DNA from: Mantis religiosa
Taxonomy: Eukaryota > Arthropoda > Insecta > Mantodea > Mantidae
Length of the DNA: 64,000 nucleotides
NCBI GenBank assembly: GCA_030765055.1
Contig: CM060947.1
Coordinates: 260,173,637-260,237,636, forward strand
Direction: 5' to 3'
A model generated the notes under the pieces. It searched no databases and was not told where the DNA came from. It saw nothing but the letters and a program-made list of their open reading frames with translations. Shown piece by piece: positions 48,291 to 59,010 of the stretch; the stretch's first letter is position 1; each line of letters begins with the position of its first letter. A program made the position numbers and the translations under genes.

Positions 48291-49245
48291 GCGTTTTGCT
48301 CTGAGAAATAGTTGTTCATGAAGGCGATTGCCTCTTCATTAGATGAAAATCTCTGTCCTCCGTGTGCAATTTTCAGAAGAAGGGACAAAATGAAGTCGTT
48401 TGGGGCTAGATCTGATGAGTGAAGTAGTTCAAACCGTAATGCGTGGATTTTCGCCATTGCAGCCGCTCAGGTGTGAGACGCTGCGTTGTCTTTGTGAAAC
48501 AGTGTTTTCCTTTTTGTGCACATGTGGCCGTTTTTACGCAAGTTCGGCCTTCAGCTTGTCAAGTGAAGTTGCGTAGTATGCTCTTGTAATGGGTTTTTAT
48601 CTTTTTGATGATAATTGGTTAAAATAAATTCATGAATGTCCCGAAGAACTTTCGCAATCACTTTCCTTTCCTTTGTGGATCTTGTTTCCCCTTGCAGTTC
48701 ACAGTTTGGACTGTATTTTTGTTTCGGGCGGATAATGGTGTAGCCAAGTTTCATCTATAGTAATTGATCGTCGCCAAAACTTGGAATTGTTGCGCCTAAA
48801 CTGCGCCAACAAGGCGTTGGAAATGTTCATTCGAACAAGTTTTTGGTGAGCATACGCGGTACCCAACGCGCGGACAGCTTTCTCATGTCTATTGTTAATT
48901 TAATATGTGACAGAAATGTTCTTTTGACAAGTTCATAGCCACTGCTATTTCTCTTACTTTCATTCGGTGGTGTCTAGCAACGTTTGTTGAACTTTGGCGA
49001 TGTTTTCATACCTAGTGGCACTGTTCGGACGTCGCGAACGTTCATTATCTCCCAAGCTCTTACGGCCACATTTAAATTCAGTTGCCCAAAATTTCACTGT
49101 GGTAAATGGTGGTGCAGAGACCCCACGGCTGGGCTTTGATTTCCGTAGGTGTATTGTCTCTCAAAAACAAATATTTAGTAACAGCCCGATGCTAGATTTG
49201 GTAAATTTTCATAAAAACACTCACATCAACTCACTCAAATGACTG
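48291..49245 (-). pseudogene. mariner transposase, all three catalytic Asp present, broken frame
   Basis: It begins 'MKIYQI' and includes 'VTKYLFLRDNTPTEIKA' and a helix-turn-helix stretch 'KVREIAVAMNLSKEH'. 'SITIDETWLHHYPPETK' holds the first Asp, 'LFHKDNAASHT' the second and 'SSDLAPNDFILSLLLKIAHG' the third. The C-terminal 'QRFSSNEEAIAFMNNYFSEQ' leads into the 85-bp array. Several frameshifts, and a stop just after A-S-H-T, inactivate it. Confidence 0.85.
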
Positions 49246-49385
49246 TTACATAACAACTGAGCATACAGAGTGGCAGGAACTTTGGTGAGTATCTGTCAAC
49301 AGATGAAGAACGAAATTAAGTAACTTTTAATTAGGACTGCGACCATATTCATTTTTAGGTAGGAAAGTTGTCAGAGCAGCCTCGT

Positions 49386-50282
49386 ATATATAATATACAA
49401 CTATTCCCCTGTAACCGGAATATCAGGCAGATATTAGGAGGCGGCGAAATAATCGAAATTGCATAATTAAAACAAGATAAATTAATAAAAATGCTTTTCT
49501 AAGCTAATATAAAAATTTTGTTATATAAATATTAAATTAGAATAGATATAGTAATGATTAAAATGGCGGTTGAATTAAAGAATAAGAAGGGGAAATAAAA
49601 TTTAATATAACGTGTATACTAGCATTCAGGCAAGAAAGAGAAAATATTCTTGTAAAAATCTGTACATTTCGGAGACAGGAAGGGAGGTCCATCACCTTCT
49701 TTGTGCCAGTAAAAGATCAATGTCTGAGAACTATTGTATACTCCCAGCCAGGAATGTGTTGGGACAAAGGGCTTTCAAAATTAAGTTGAGCATGAACGCT
49801 AAAGGGATTTACTTCGCTGATTTGATAACGATGTGTACCGTTACAAACAACTCAGGGTAGGCATTCCCCAGCTCAGGATGCGCTGAACGTCAATGAGATA
49901 AATGAGTTTTGCAAACCAATGCGAAAATTCGAAATAAATGAGAAACCAATAATAATGTAACATTTGGTCATGTGATAAGGTTAGTCAGGGGGTCAGAATA
50001 AGGTTCGAACTGAATTGTGAAGTAAGTTAAACTTACTTAAAGGTGATATAACGACAGGAAGGTCGTGTTCATGCGCATTAAGAAGAGAAGCGAAGATTTA
50101 TAAGTCTGAAATGTGGGGAAGTTAAGAATAGCGCAACGAGCGCAAGTGGAAGCAGCATTAGAAGTTTATTAGGGCAAGGTAGTCGCCATATAAAAAAGAA
50201 ATATAAACCGACCTTAAGTAACTTTAAACAAGTAATCCAGGCAAAAACACTTTTTAAACCAATTCTCGAACTGTAAAAACAC
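49386..50282. other. Sequence with a weak GIY-YIG-like stretch, otherwise nothing seen
   Basis: The plus strand near 49648-49690 reads 'CKNLYISETGREVHH', faintly like the Y-I-G-x-T-x-R of Penelope endonucleases. This is too short to call. The rest is AT-rich with no feature. Confidence 0.3.
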
Positions 50283-50720
50283 TTAAGCTCCACTTTGTTT
50301 TGACATTAGGACATGTTTCAAGGACACCGCGTCCCCATCCTCTGCTGATGTTCTACTGGTTCTTAAGGTGACCACCTCCCTCTCCTGGCGCTGTTCAATG
50401 AGTTGAATGTCGTCATCTACTATTGGAATTTCGAAGTTCATTGCTCTCTTTTTGTTCTTCAAAATGTGTATATTTTCCCAACTGTTAATTCCCAATACTT
50501 TTTTGCCGGTACCAAAAGTTTTATGTCTTTGGAAATGTTGTGGATTTTTTTTTTTTTTTTAACCAGAAGTGATGGGCTGTGGCCTATTTATCTCTCTGTT
50601 TGTATTTAATACATCGCATGTGTTCTTTCATCCTTGTTTCTAGGTTTCTCTTTGTTTTTCCGATATAAATTTCGTGGCAATCCTCACATCTTACGCTATA
50701 AATTCCGGATAGTTTTTTGG
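50283..50720 (-). pseudogene. Penelope-like element GIY-YIG endonuclease, C-terminal part
   Basis: The minus strand reads 'LSGIYSVRCEDCHEIYIGKT', 'KRNLETRMKEHMRCIKYK', a stop, and after a shift at an A run 'NSWENIHILKNKKRAMNFEI'. GIY, a Cys pair, Y-I-G-K-T and the Arg of E-T-R are all present, as expected of the GIY-YIG nuclease of Penelope-like elements. It lies head to head with a reverse transcriptase fragment of the same superfamily on the plus strand. Confidence 0.85.
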
Positions 50721-50779
50721 TTGGACTTGTGTTTTTTAGCGTATAAAAGTATAAAAAAGCCGATCCAAATCAAAAACAG

Positions 50780-51405
50780 TTAATATACCAATTGAATGCA
50801 AAACCATTACTATATTTGAAAGCAGATAAGGTAATAAAACTGTTATCATGGATAAAGATGATTACACATGCAGAGTTAATAAACTTTTAGAACATCAAGA
50901 ATATGAAGAAGTAAAAAAGAATCCTCTGCGAGCTTTGGTTGTTTCGGCAAATAAGACAATAAAAGAAAGTACAATAATACCGGAAAAAGCAAAAGCAAAA
51001 TTAGTCCCCAGCAACCCAGTTTTACCAAAACTGTGTTGTCTACCAAAACTTCATAAAAAAGATAACAGTGTTAGACCGACTATCAGCAATATAGATGCAC
51101 CTACATATCATTTAGCAAAGTGGTTAGTATGCGAAATGGATTTCATACAAAGATATGCTTCTCTAGGAATAAAAAACAGCTTAGAATTGGTTGACAAATT
51201 AAGTAAAGTAAATATAAACACTAATGAAATTTTAGTCTCCTTTTATGTTAGCTCATTATTTACGAGCGTACCTACAGAAAACCTACCAAATTTGATTAAG
51301 CTATGGCTCTCATATCAAGGTTTCACTGAAACCCAAATTGAAGAATACAACAAACTCTTTAATTTATGCATCAACCAAAACATTCTGCAACAAACAAAGT
51401 GTTAT
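50780..51405 (+). pseudogene. Penelope-like reverse transcriptase fragment
   Basis: It starts 'AKPLLYLKADK', shifts frame, then 'TVIMDKDDYTCRVNKLLEHQ', 'PKLCCLPKLHKKDNSVRPTI', 'PTYHLAKWLV' and 'ILVSFYVSSLFTSVPTENL'. The order fits the fingers and start of the palm of Penelope reverse transcriptases. In S-F-D-V-x-S-L-F, motif A, the catalytic Asp is Tyr here. The frame ends before motif B, so the palm is incomplete and the protein dead. Confidence 0.88.
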
Positions 51406-51642
51406 TAATACTATTGAGTAGACAACAACCACCAAACTCCATTTCCTACCACCATTCACCTGAGGATAAGAGAACTCATAGCTCCAATTAGAACCCAATC
51501 AATTTAACACTGGTATGCGGGTTTGCCGCACCGTGTTACAATTTTGAATTCAGCACCTTCATTATTATAGCGGTTTGGGAAATATTTTGCATTCCCTTAA
51601 GACTTAGCGCCAAGGAAACTTGCATGCTCTAGGTCTGTGTGT

Positions 51643-51700
<58 letters not shown>

Positions 51701-52175
51701 ATGAGCAAGACAGAGAGGGGTGAATTGTTAAGAGTAAGGTTAACGAGGTAGGCATCCTGATACCGAAATTAAGGTTTGCCAGAAGTAAAGAATCATGATG
51801 GATGTTAAAGGAATGTTGGTTCTTTGTTACGACAATGGCGAGGCCAGTTGAGTTGTGGGGAAAGTTGTTATAACAAAAGCAATGTAAGAAACAGTCTCCT
51901 TAGCAGTTTTCTAAAGGGGCTCACTTGACTTGTTGAATAGGGTATTCTTTGAATCATTTAGAATGACATGACAAAACAGCCACAAAGACATTTCTGGTTG
52001 AATGAAGAGGGCTTTCAGTAAGTGAAAGTGATGCACCCACGCGCAGCTGTGGAGAAGAGCACTCCCTGGCTTACAAGCCATGAGAACAGTCTTCGGCGTC
52101 AGACCGATGAGAACAGTCTTCGGCGTGAAGCCTATTATGCGGTCATTTTGTTCTGTCTTGGATATTTGTCGGTTC

Positions 52176-52271
<96 letters not shown>

Positions 52272-52384
52272 AACGAATAAAGTTTATCGAGTAATAAACA
52301 TTCTGCCGTCAGTAACTCTAAACAGAGATTGGTAACCTTTGGTCTGCAACTTTCATTTCGATGTTTTAAAAGAAGAAACAGTAA
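51406..52384. other. Non-coding sequence with two (TG)n microsatellites
   Basis: Perfect or near-perfect TG runs occur at about 51639-51698 and 52186-52268, the second preceded by a short AT run. The frames across them are artefacts. Nothing else is recognisable. Confidence 0.85.
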
Positions 52385-52393
52385 ATAAATAAG

Positions 52394-53767
52394 TTGGAAA
52401 CGGACATTCCAGTGTTATTAAAATGTCCGGAAGACTGGAAAACAGCTATTATAGTTCCGATTTATGAAGGGGGTAATAAAACAGAAACAAATAATTATCG
52501 GCCAGTTAGTCTAACTTCGGTAGTATGTAAATTAATGGAGCATTTAATTGCAAAATATATAAGAGAGGAGTTAGAAAATAAAAAGTGGTTTAATGAAGCG
52601 CAACATGGATTTAGACCTGGGTATTCGTGCGAAAGTCAAATTACTTCATTATTTCAAGATTTGGCAGATGAGGTAGATGCAGGGGGAAGAAGGGATTCAG
52701 TGGTAATTGACTTTTCTAAAGCTTTTGATGTAGTGCCACATAGTTTACTTATTTGTAAGCTAGCTAATACAGGAATTGACAAACGCGTAGTATTATGGGT
52801 TAAACATTTTTTGAAAGTGAGAACGCAAAAAGTTAAAGTAGGTAAAGAGCTGTCCGATAGTGGAACTGTAAGTTTGGGTGTGCCGCAAGGCTCAGTACTA
52901 GAGCCTTTACTGTTTCTCATTTTTGTTAATGACATTGCTGTTAATATTAACTGCCAGATAAGTTTGTTTGCAGACGATTGTATCATTTATAATAAAATTC
53001 GGAATACAGTGCATGAAACCGCTCTTCAGGATGATTTAAATGAAATCTGTAATTGGGCTGCGGCTAACAAAATGTCAATTAATGCCAAGAAAAGTAAGTC
53101 CATTGTTTTTAGTAGAACTAAGGGCAAAATTATTGTTAACTATCACATGGGAAGGGTGCAAATTCCACAGGTGGACAGCTGCAAATACTTGGGAGTGTAC
53201 CTGGCAAGTAATGCTGGATGGGACGAACAAATAAATTCCACATCTAGGAATGCGTGGAAGGCATTACATTTCGTAATGAGAATATTGAAAAAGGGGAGCG
53301 CTAGGTCCAGGGAAATTGCCTACAAGGCCTTAGTGCGGCCGGTTATGGAATATGGAGTAGCATGCTGGGACCCGTATAGAGCTAACCAAATCTATCCATT
53401 AGAAAAAATACAGGAGAAGGCAATAAAATTCATAAAAAGAGGCAAGTATTTTGGGCCTACAAAAGGAGATGAGACTAAATGGGAGGAATTAAGAATTAGG
53501 CGTAAAAAACATAGGTTGGTAGCATTATTCAAAGCTAATGCTGGTGTAAAGGCATGGGTGGACGTTAGTGTAAGGTTAGATAATCCGGATTATTATGGAC
53601 GAAACGATCATAGGTATAAAATTAAGGGTAGAAGATACAGAACCAACGTAGGAAAATTTTCTTTTGTTAATAGAACCATTGAAGAATGGAATGAATTGCC
53701 TGTAGCAGTCTTTCAGGGCCGTCCCCTGTCGCTGAAGAAATTTAGAAAAAATCTAGATGGTTTATAG
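52394..53767 (+). CDS. LINE reverse transcriptase, 5'-truncated, uninterrupted
   Basis: A 457-codon frame with no ATG at its start (it begins TTG, and a stop lies four codons upstream), so it is the 3' part of a LINE ORF2 that lost its endonuclease. Motifs in order: 'NYRPVSLTSVVCKLMEH' (34-50), 'AQHGFRPGYSCESQI' (69-83), 'SVVIDFSKAFDVVPH' with catalytic Asp106, 'SLGVPQGSVLEPLLF' (160-174; the usual L is E at 170) and 'FADDCIIYN' with Asp194-195. The C-terminal part has 'YKALVRPVMEYGVACWDPY' and 'RTIEEWNELPVAVFQ', typical of CR1/jockey-like LINEs. No stop or shift is seen, so the insertion is fairly young. It adds to the reverse transcriptase pool only if transcribed. Confidence 0.9.
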   Translation: METDIPVLLKCPEDWKTAIIVPIYEGGNKTETNNYRPVSLTSVVCKLMEHLIAKYIREELENKKWFNEAQHGFRPGYSCESQITSLFQDLADEVDAGGRRDSVVIDFSKAFDVVPHSLLICKLANTGIDKRVVLWVKHFLKVRTQKVKVGKELSDSGTVSLGVPQGSVLEPLLFLIFVNDIAVNINCQISLFADDCIIYNKIRNTVHETALQDDLNEICNWAAANKMSINAKKSKSIVFSRTKGKIIVNYHMGRVQIPQVDSCKYLGVYLASNAGWDEQINSTSRNAWKALHFVMRILKKGSARSREIAYKALVRPVMEYGVACWDPYRANQIYPLEKIQEKAIKFIKRGKYFGPTKGDETKWEELRIRRKKHRLVALFKANAGVKAWVDVSVRLDNPDYYGRNDHRYKIKGRRYRTNVGKFSFVNRTIEEWNELPVAVFQGRPLSLKKFRKNLDGL

Positions 53768-54155
53768 TTTAACTTTTAAATTATAATGGTATATAATATG
53801 TAAATAGAGAAGTAATTAGATATGCTTTAAGTGACTAAAGTAAAATAATATCATGTTTGTATTGTTTACTGTGTTATTGTTGTAAATCTAGTATTTGTAA
53901 TTTGATCTGTATTCTTAACTCTGCCACCGGGTAGTGCCCAACTGCAGTGAATAAATACATACATACATACATACATACATACATACATACATACATACAT
54001 ACATACATACATACATACATACATACATACATACATACATACATACATACATACATACATACATACATACATACATACATACATACATACATACATACAT
54101 ACATACATACATACATACATACATACATACATACATACATACATACATACATACA
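53768..54155 (+). repeat. LINE 3' untranslated end with expanded (CATA)n tail
   Basis: About 190 bases after the stop lead to 'cgggtagtgcccaactgc', 'agtgaataaatacatac' and then about 50 perfect ACAT repeats to 54155. The tetranucleotide follows directly from the LINE's terminal 'aataaatacatac', so the tail itself seeded the microsatellite. The long Met-Tyr-Val-Cys frames on the minus strand are artefacts. Confidence 0.9.
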
Positions 54156-55237
54156 TCCTTCCCAAACACATTCACGCATACCCTGAGAGAAACCTCATTG
54201 TTTTACCCTGAGCTAAACAAAAGTGCTTCAAAATGTATTGTCAAGTGGAACATTGTTCGCCACATATATTGTTGCTTCAAATTGGCGTCCACAGCGTGGA
54301 ATTGTGTGCACCTATAAAAATTTTTTGTATCAAATTGGCGCCTCAACGTAGAACTCTTTGCTCGCCAACTTATTTGCTCGCCATTAAAATTATTTGTAAC
54401 AATACAAAGATCTCATTTGCAGCAGCCCAGAACTCATCCCATTTAAAAAGCGGATATAGCACTTATAATATAGACGTAATATGTTTGCTAAGAAAATTTT
54501 TTGTTTATTTTAAGAATTTTTCCAAAAAATTATAAAAGATATCACATTGGAAGTGTAAACTGTACAAAGTAATTCGAAACTACTGAGAATGTACTTAATT
54601 AAAAAGTGTTCAAAAATCTGTAAAACTAGAATATGAAAGGTTTCGTAAGTTGTTGAAGTCTATTACTTGTTGCAAGGCAATTGCGTTATTGTTTCCCTGG
54701 CCTTAGTGAGAATTGCTTCAACTGATACGTAAGTGGAAGTGCTTAAGAACTGAAGTTGTAGTATCGATGTTTGTTGGACGGAGTTAACATCCCTTGGACA
54801 GATATTGGTCAGTAGACAAGAGAAGAGGATTATCTCTACGTTCCTTGCAACAGCCGGGTGTGATTAAACACAGAGCTGGTCTAGTCAGTTGAATTAGCGA
54901 CCACCTCCCCAACAACCCCCAACCCCCTCCAAGCGGGGTTCCGTTCCTAATATTGTGGTTCGCCCAGCATATGTCTTCTACTTCCTTTGTTACGTAGAGT
55001 AAGTAGTGATGAAGGGATTTTATAGAACCTACTGCTCCCTGGATCTGAAAAAAAAAATAGAAAAAAAAAGGTATTTTTAGAATAGTATCTCCTGTGAACA
55101 AAATATCTAACAAGCATAAGCCAAACGCGTTTTATCATTTCAGGAATTTCCGTAGAGACGTCTAAAGACTTACAATAAAATTGCTTCACTCTACGGAACA
55201 TTTTTTGCAAATATTGATTTCACCAAAAATCCGGGGG
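54156..55237. other. Intervening sequence, no gene seen
   Basis: Two stretches, 'caaattggcgtccacagcg' near 54277 and 'caaattggcgcctcaacgt' near 54331, resemble each other and primer-binding sites of LTR retroelements, but no LTR or coding part is visible. The rest is unassigned. Confidence 0.35.
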
Positions 55238-56310
55238 CTGTTCAATAAAGAACGACCATACTTTTTTATGGCCGTAATTTTTCGCATTAAAATTCAATCT
55301 TTTTATATTTAGTTAGCTTAACATCAAACAAACATTATTGGTACCCCTTGTTCCCGCCTGTGAGAACCAGGTAAATTGAGACATGTTCAGTATCGCCTAC
55401 CGCTGTAACGGAGGTAATAATATGCGGCTTCAACAAATCTTCAGTTGAGGCCTATACAATGTTACAGGAGGCCTATGGAGAGTCTGTTCTTCCCTACAGA
55501 CAGCTCGACTGTGGTTTAAAATGTTTAAAGAGGTGACACAATCAATTAAAAAGGAAGGTGGACCCGGAGCTCCAGTTACTGCTCTTACGGAAGAAAACAT
55601 CAACACTGCTGCTGCCATTGTGAAACAGGATCGACGAATTACCTTAAGGTCACTTTCTGAAATACTGAACATTTCATTGGGTGCCACCCACACGTTGGTG
55701 ACAAACATTACACATGAGACGTGTTTGTGCGCGATGGATTCCAAGACTGTTGATTCCCTAACAAAAGGACATTCGCATGCAGGTCTGCATGCAGTTAAAG
55801 TTGATGTTAGAGGAAGATCCGGAGTTTCTTTCAAACGTAATCACTGCTGATTAAACTTGGCTACATCATTTTGATCCTGAGAGCAAACAGCAAAGCTCAG
55901 TGTGGAAATCTCCTTCATCAGCAACCCCCAAAAAAGCAAAGTGGTTGCTACTTCTTGGAAAGTTATGTTCATCTCATTCTTTGATATTCATGGAATGGTT
56001 TATTGGCATGTTGTACCTGCACGCACATCAGTAACTGGACAATGCTACAGGGATGTCCTGCAAACATTGAAAGCCTCTATGAGATGCAAAAGACCACATT
56101 TCCGTGAAGCAGGCTGGATGATGCACCACGATAATGCACGGCCGCATTTTGCCAATGTTGTTGCTGAATATCTTGCAAAAATGAAACGTGAAGTGCATGC
56201 GTCACCTTCCCTATAATCCGGATTTAGCCCAATATGACATTTTTCTAGTCCCTAACTTGAAGAAGCGCCTTCGTGGGAGACATTATCCATCATCAGAAGT
56301 CATCTCGTAG
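55238..56310 (+). pseudogene. mariner transposase, nearly full length, broken
   Basis: Preceded by a terminal-repeat-like 'gggggctgttcaataaag'. The N-terminal half has 'TALTEENINTAAAIVKQDRR' and 'ITLRSLSEILNISLGATHTL'. In 'NVITAD' + stop + 'TWLHHFDPE' the first catalytic Asp is kept but the next Glu codon is a stop. 'GWMMHHDNARPHFANVVAEY' has the second Asp; after a shift, 'LPYNPDLAQYDIFLVPNLKK' has the third. It ends in 'GRHYPSSEVIS' against the next, convergent mariner, so its right end is lost. Confidence 0.85.
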
Positions 56311-57290
56311 GAAAGATAGGAATGTCAAGGTCTGCAAAATACTAGTTTACGACTATCACTTCTTCATTTGATAAAACTTTCTGATCACCAAGCCAAATTT
56401 TCAAGTTTGGGAACAGGGAGTAGTTACTTGCGGCTAAGTCAGGTGGATGTGGAAGCATTTCAAAGTCCAACTCATTCTCTTTCGGCATTGCTGTTACGAT
56501 GTGTTCAGCGGTACGTTGTCCTGGTGAAAGAGCATCATTTTGCGTTTCAATCTCGGTCCCTTTTCAGTCAACTCATGTTGTAAACGATCCAACAATGAAG
56601 TATAATAGACTCCGTTTATGATTCTGTTTTTTTCCAAGTAGTCCATGAGGATAATTCTTTGAGAATCCCAAAGAACGGTAGCCATCACCTTACAAGCTGA
56701 CAAAATGTTCCTTACCTTCTTTGGTGTACTTCCACCAGCCTTTTTCCATTGTTTTGACTGCTGCTTTGACTCTGGTGTGTAATGATGGATTCAAGTTTCA
56801 TCCACAGTGACAAATCGGTGCAAAAAGTCTTGTGGATTGCAAAAAAACATCGCCAGACACTCGGTAGAAGTGTTCTTCCAGATGCGCTTTTGGTCGACTG
56901 TGAGCAATCCGCGGCACCCATTTTGCACACATTTTTATATTACACATTTTTCATACAGGATATAGTGCACTCACTCAGTTGAGAGGTCTACAGTCTCAGC
57001 AACCTTAGGAATTTTAATTTGGCGGTCTTGCACAAACAGTTCGTGGATTTTTTCAATGGCGTCCTGCGTTTTGACCTCAATTAGGCGACCAGAGCACGAT
57101 TAATCTTCGGTACTCCTAAGACAACGTTTAAGTTTATTGATCCAAAAGTAAATGACGTTCAATATTGGTGCAGAGCCCGCGTGAACTTCATCCAAATCAG
57201 TTTTGACTTGTGCGACTGACCAGCCCTTCAAATGAAAATGTTTAATAACAACACAAAACTCTGTTTGAAGAGGTTTTCCAAATATTGCCC
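56311..57290 (-). pseudogene. mariner transposase, convergent with the previous one
   Basis: The minus strand keeps 'VTVDET' with the first Asp followed by a stop in place of Trp, 'LSACKVMATVLWDSQRIILM', 'DYLEKNRIINGVYYTSLLDR', 'MMLFHQDNVPLNTS' with the second Asp, and 'PPDLAASNYSLFPNLKIWLG', where the third Asp is Asn. The N-terminus is scattered through stops up to about 57280. No terminal repeats were identified. Confidence 0.82.
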
Positions 57291-57415
57291 ACTAAGTCAA
57301 ACAATAAAAAGGGGTTCGAAAACTCCAAAAATGAGATTTATTTCTACTTTTTTCTTTTTATTTACAAAGAGAATGTAATTATAAAGAGGTCACCTAGAAA
57401 ACCAGGTTTTAAAAC

Positions 57416-57488
57416 ATTTGAATATCACTTAAAGTCTACTGTATTCCCTTGTAACTACAATAAGTTTATCTTGAAGTAGATAGAATAA
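57416..57488 (+). repeat. Solo fragment of the 121-bp satellite
   Basis: One partial monomer from 'catttgaatatcacttaa' to 'cttgaagtagatagaataa', lacking bases inside the hairpin region. The bases just before it, 'aaccaggttttaaaac', resemble 'aaccagttttaaac' at the left edge of the array at 13118, hinting at a shared boundary sequence. Confidence 0.85.
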
Positions 57489-58149
57489 TCCTGTTTAGAA
57501 GTATAAACATGTTGGCTAGGTCAAAATACACCTTCTGTTTCCGTAACTGCATAGCAGAGGAATTGAAAGAGAGGAGACTGTGTTGAGAATGCCATGTGAG
57601 TACGGTACATCACATTCTATCCGTGTGGCCTGAATCGCTCCCAACTAATCAACTGGAATCACAAATCAGTTGGGACCAGCGTGAAGGAAAACTTTACAAA
57701 TTGCTGCTGCATCTGATTTAGCTGTTCTAATATGGCACGACAAAGCTTTGGATTGGGGCCAAGCTTTGGTAACTGTACCAGAAAACTGCCAAAAACGGCA
57801 AGGACAAGAAGTGACCCAACGTTTCTTGTCGGTCTAAATGACCTCAGTGTAGACAACTTGGTCGAAAACTGTCAGCTTTTTGTGCAGTAATCTCCTGTTT
57901 TATTGATATATGATGCGGCAGTGGCACTACTTCTCTAAGTCGATAATCGAAAGCTTCCCGGATAATTTGATTCCTCAAATTGATTTTTAAGAGTCGATTG
58001 CAAACAATACTCTATTTATAAAAAGTTTAAACTCGATAGTTTGTTGACTGAGCTATGTTTCTACTAGCAGCTTTCAATGAATTTTCGGATGTCCTGGTAT
58101 TGTTTTCTGATATGGCTAAAGAGAGTGAAATATACACACAAAAAGGAAT
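57489..58149. other. Intervening sequence, no gene seen
   Basis: Nothing recognisable. Confidence 0.35.
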
Positions 58150-58384
58150 CAGGTTTTTCTTGGGAAGCAAGCCAGTTGAAAAGACGATCTCTCCCAGCAT
58201 CAGCATATTTATTAAATGTTATAACCACAAATAAATCACTGGATATAACGCAAATATTAGCAGAGACAAAACACCATCAAAATTCGCATTTCTGAACAAA
58301 AGACTGTTTAGTAGGTAAATTAAATGCCACGTCTGGAGATGGCATGAGTATATAAACTTAATTTCTCTACTTCTCGTCAAATAC

Positions 58385-58790
58385 AACATCAGGACCATCC
58401 ACAAGCCACCACCGAATATTAAATATCTGTTGAGACCGGTGAAAGACAATGTGGACTTCCAAGTTCCGGAAGTGTACCGCATTCCCTGTGAATGTGGGAC
58501 ACTGTATATAGGACAAATAGGAGGGACAATGAAGAGAGCATTCGTTTAATGCAACCTGAGAAGTCTGGGCTAGCAGAGCATTGTTTTGATAACGACCATA
58601 GAGCCAACTATCGGGAGACGACCATCTTGGCAAAATGCAACAGTTAATGGGAGCGGAGAATCAAGGAGCCTTTGGTCATTTCCTCTGAAAGGAGCACGCT
58701 TAATCGTGATGCTGGATTTCAGTTCAGCTCCTCTTGGAAACAGGCCTTAAAAGTGGAAATCCGTCGATTCAAGAAGCAAAGATATTCACA
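58385..58790 (+). pseudogene. Penelope-like endonuclease (GIY-YIG) with part of the RT-EN linker
   Basis: It reads 'PPPNIKYLLRPVKDNVDFQV', 'PEVYRIPCECGTLYIGQIGG', then shifts to 'RLMQPEKSGLAEHCFDNDH' and 'RANYRETTILAK'. V-Y-x-I-P-C-x-C-G-x-x-Y-I-G-Q is the Penelope form of GIY-YIG with its Cys pair; the usual T of Y-I-G-Q-T is I. Frameshifts make it inactive. Confidence 0.85.
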
Positions 58791-58971
58791 GCTTTATCAT
58801 CAAGTTAAGTAGTTTCGTTTCTTTGACCCAATCAATTTTCTATACTCACGCCATCTCCTGATCTGGCATTTAATTTACTGAAAACAGTCTTTTGTTCAGC
58901 ACTGCGAATTTTGATAGTGTTATATCCAGTGACTCATTTTTGGTTATAACATTTAATAAATATCTTAATGA

Positions 58972-59010
58972 TGGGAGGGATATACGCTCCCGAAACGTCG
59001 ATTTCTAATC
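58972..59010 (+). ncRNA. Hammerhead ribozyme-like motif in PLE terminal repeat
   Basis: TTAATGA, then GGGAG with a short loop and CTCCC, then GAAACGTC. Against the hammerhead core CUGAUGA...GAAA it has two changes. The inverted copy near 58200 reads CTGATGC on its own strand and the copy near 31800 reads TTGATGA, so the ancestor was probably CTGATGA. Confidence 0.6.

Larger units (their letters stand above)
44420..49385 (-). mobile_element. mariner transposon expanded to ~5 kb by an internal satellite
   Basis: Left end TACGAGGGTGATCTGA at 44419, right end TACGAGGCTGCTCTGA read from 49384 on the minus strand. The spans between are a transposase gene (48291-49245), its tandemly repeated last codons (44710-48290) and a short 3' part. 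Without the array it would be about 1.4 kb, normal for mariner. Another family member starts at 63492. Confidence 0.88.

Noticed and set aside
52022..52294. Frames of 66-90 codons rich in Cys and Val
   Set aside because: They run through the TG microsatellite and have no other support.
53866..54186. Met-Tyr-Val-Cys and Ile-His-Thr-Tyr repeat frames of up to 101 codons
   Set aside because: Translations of the CATA microsatellite at the LINE tail.
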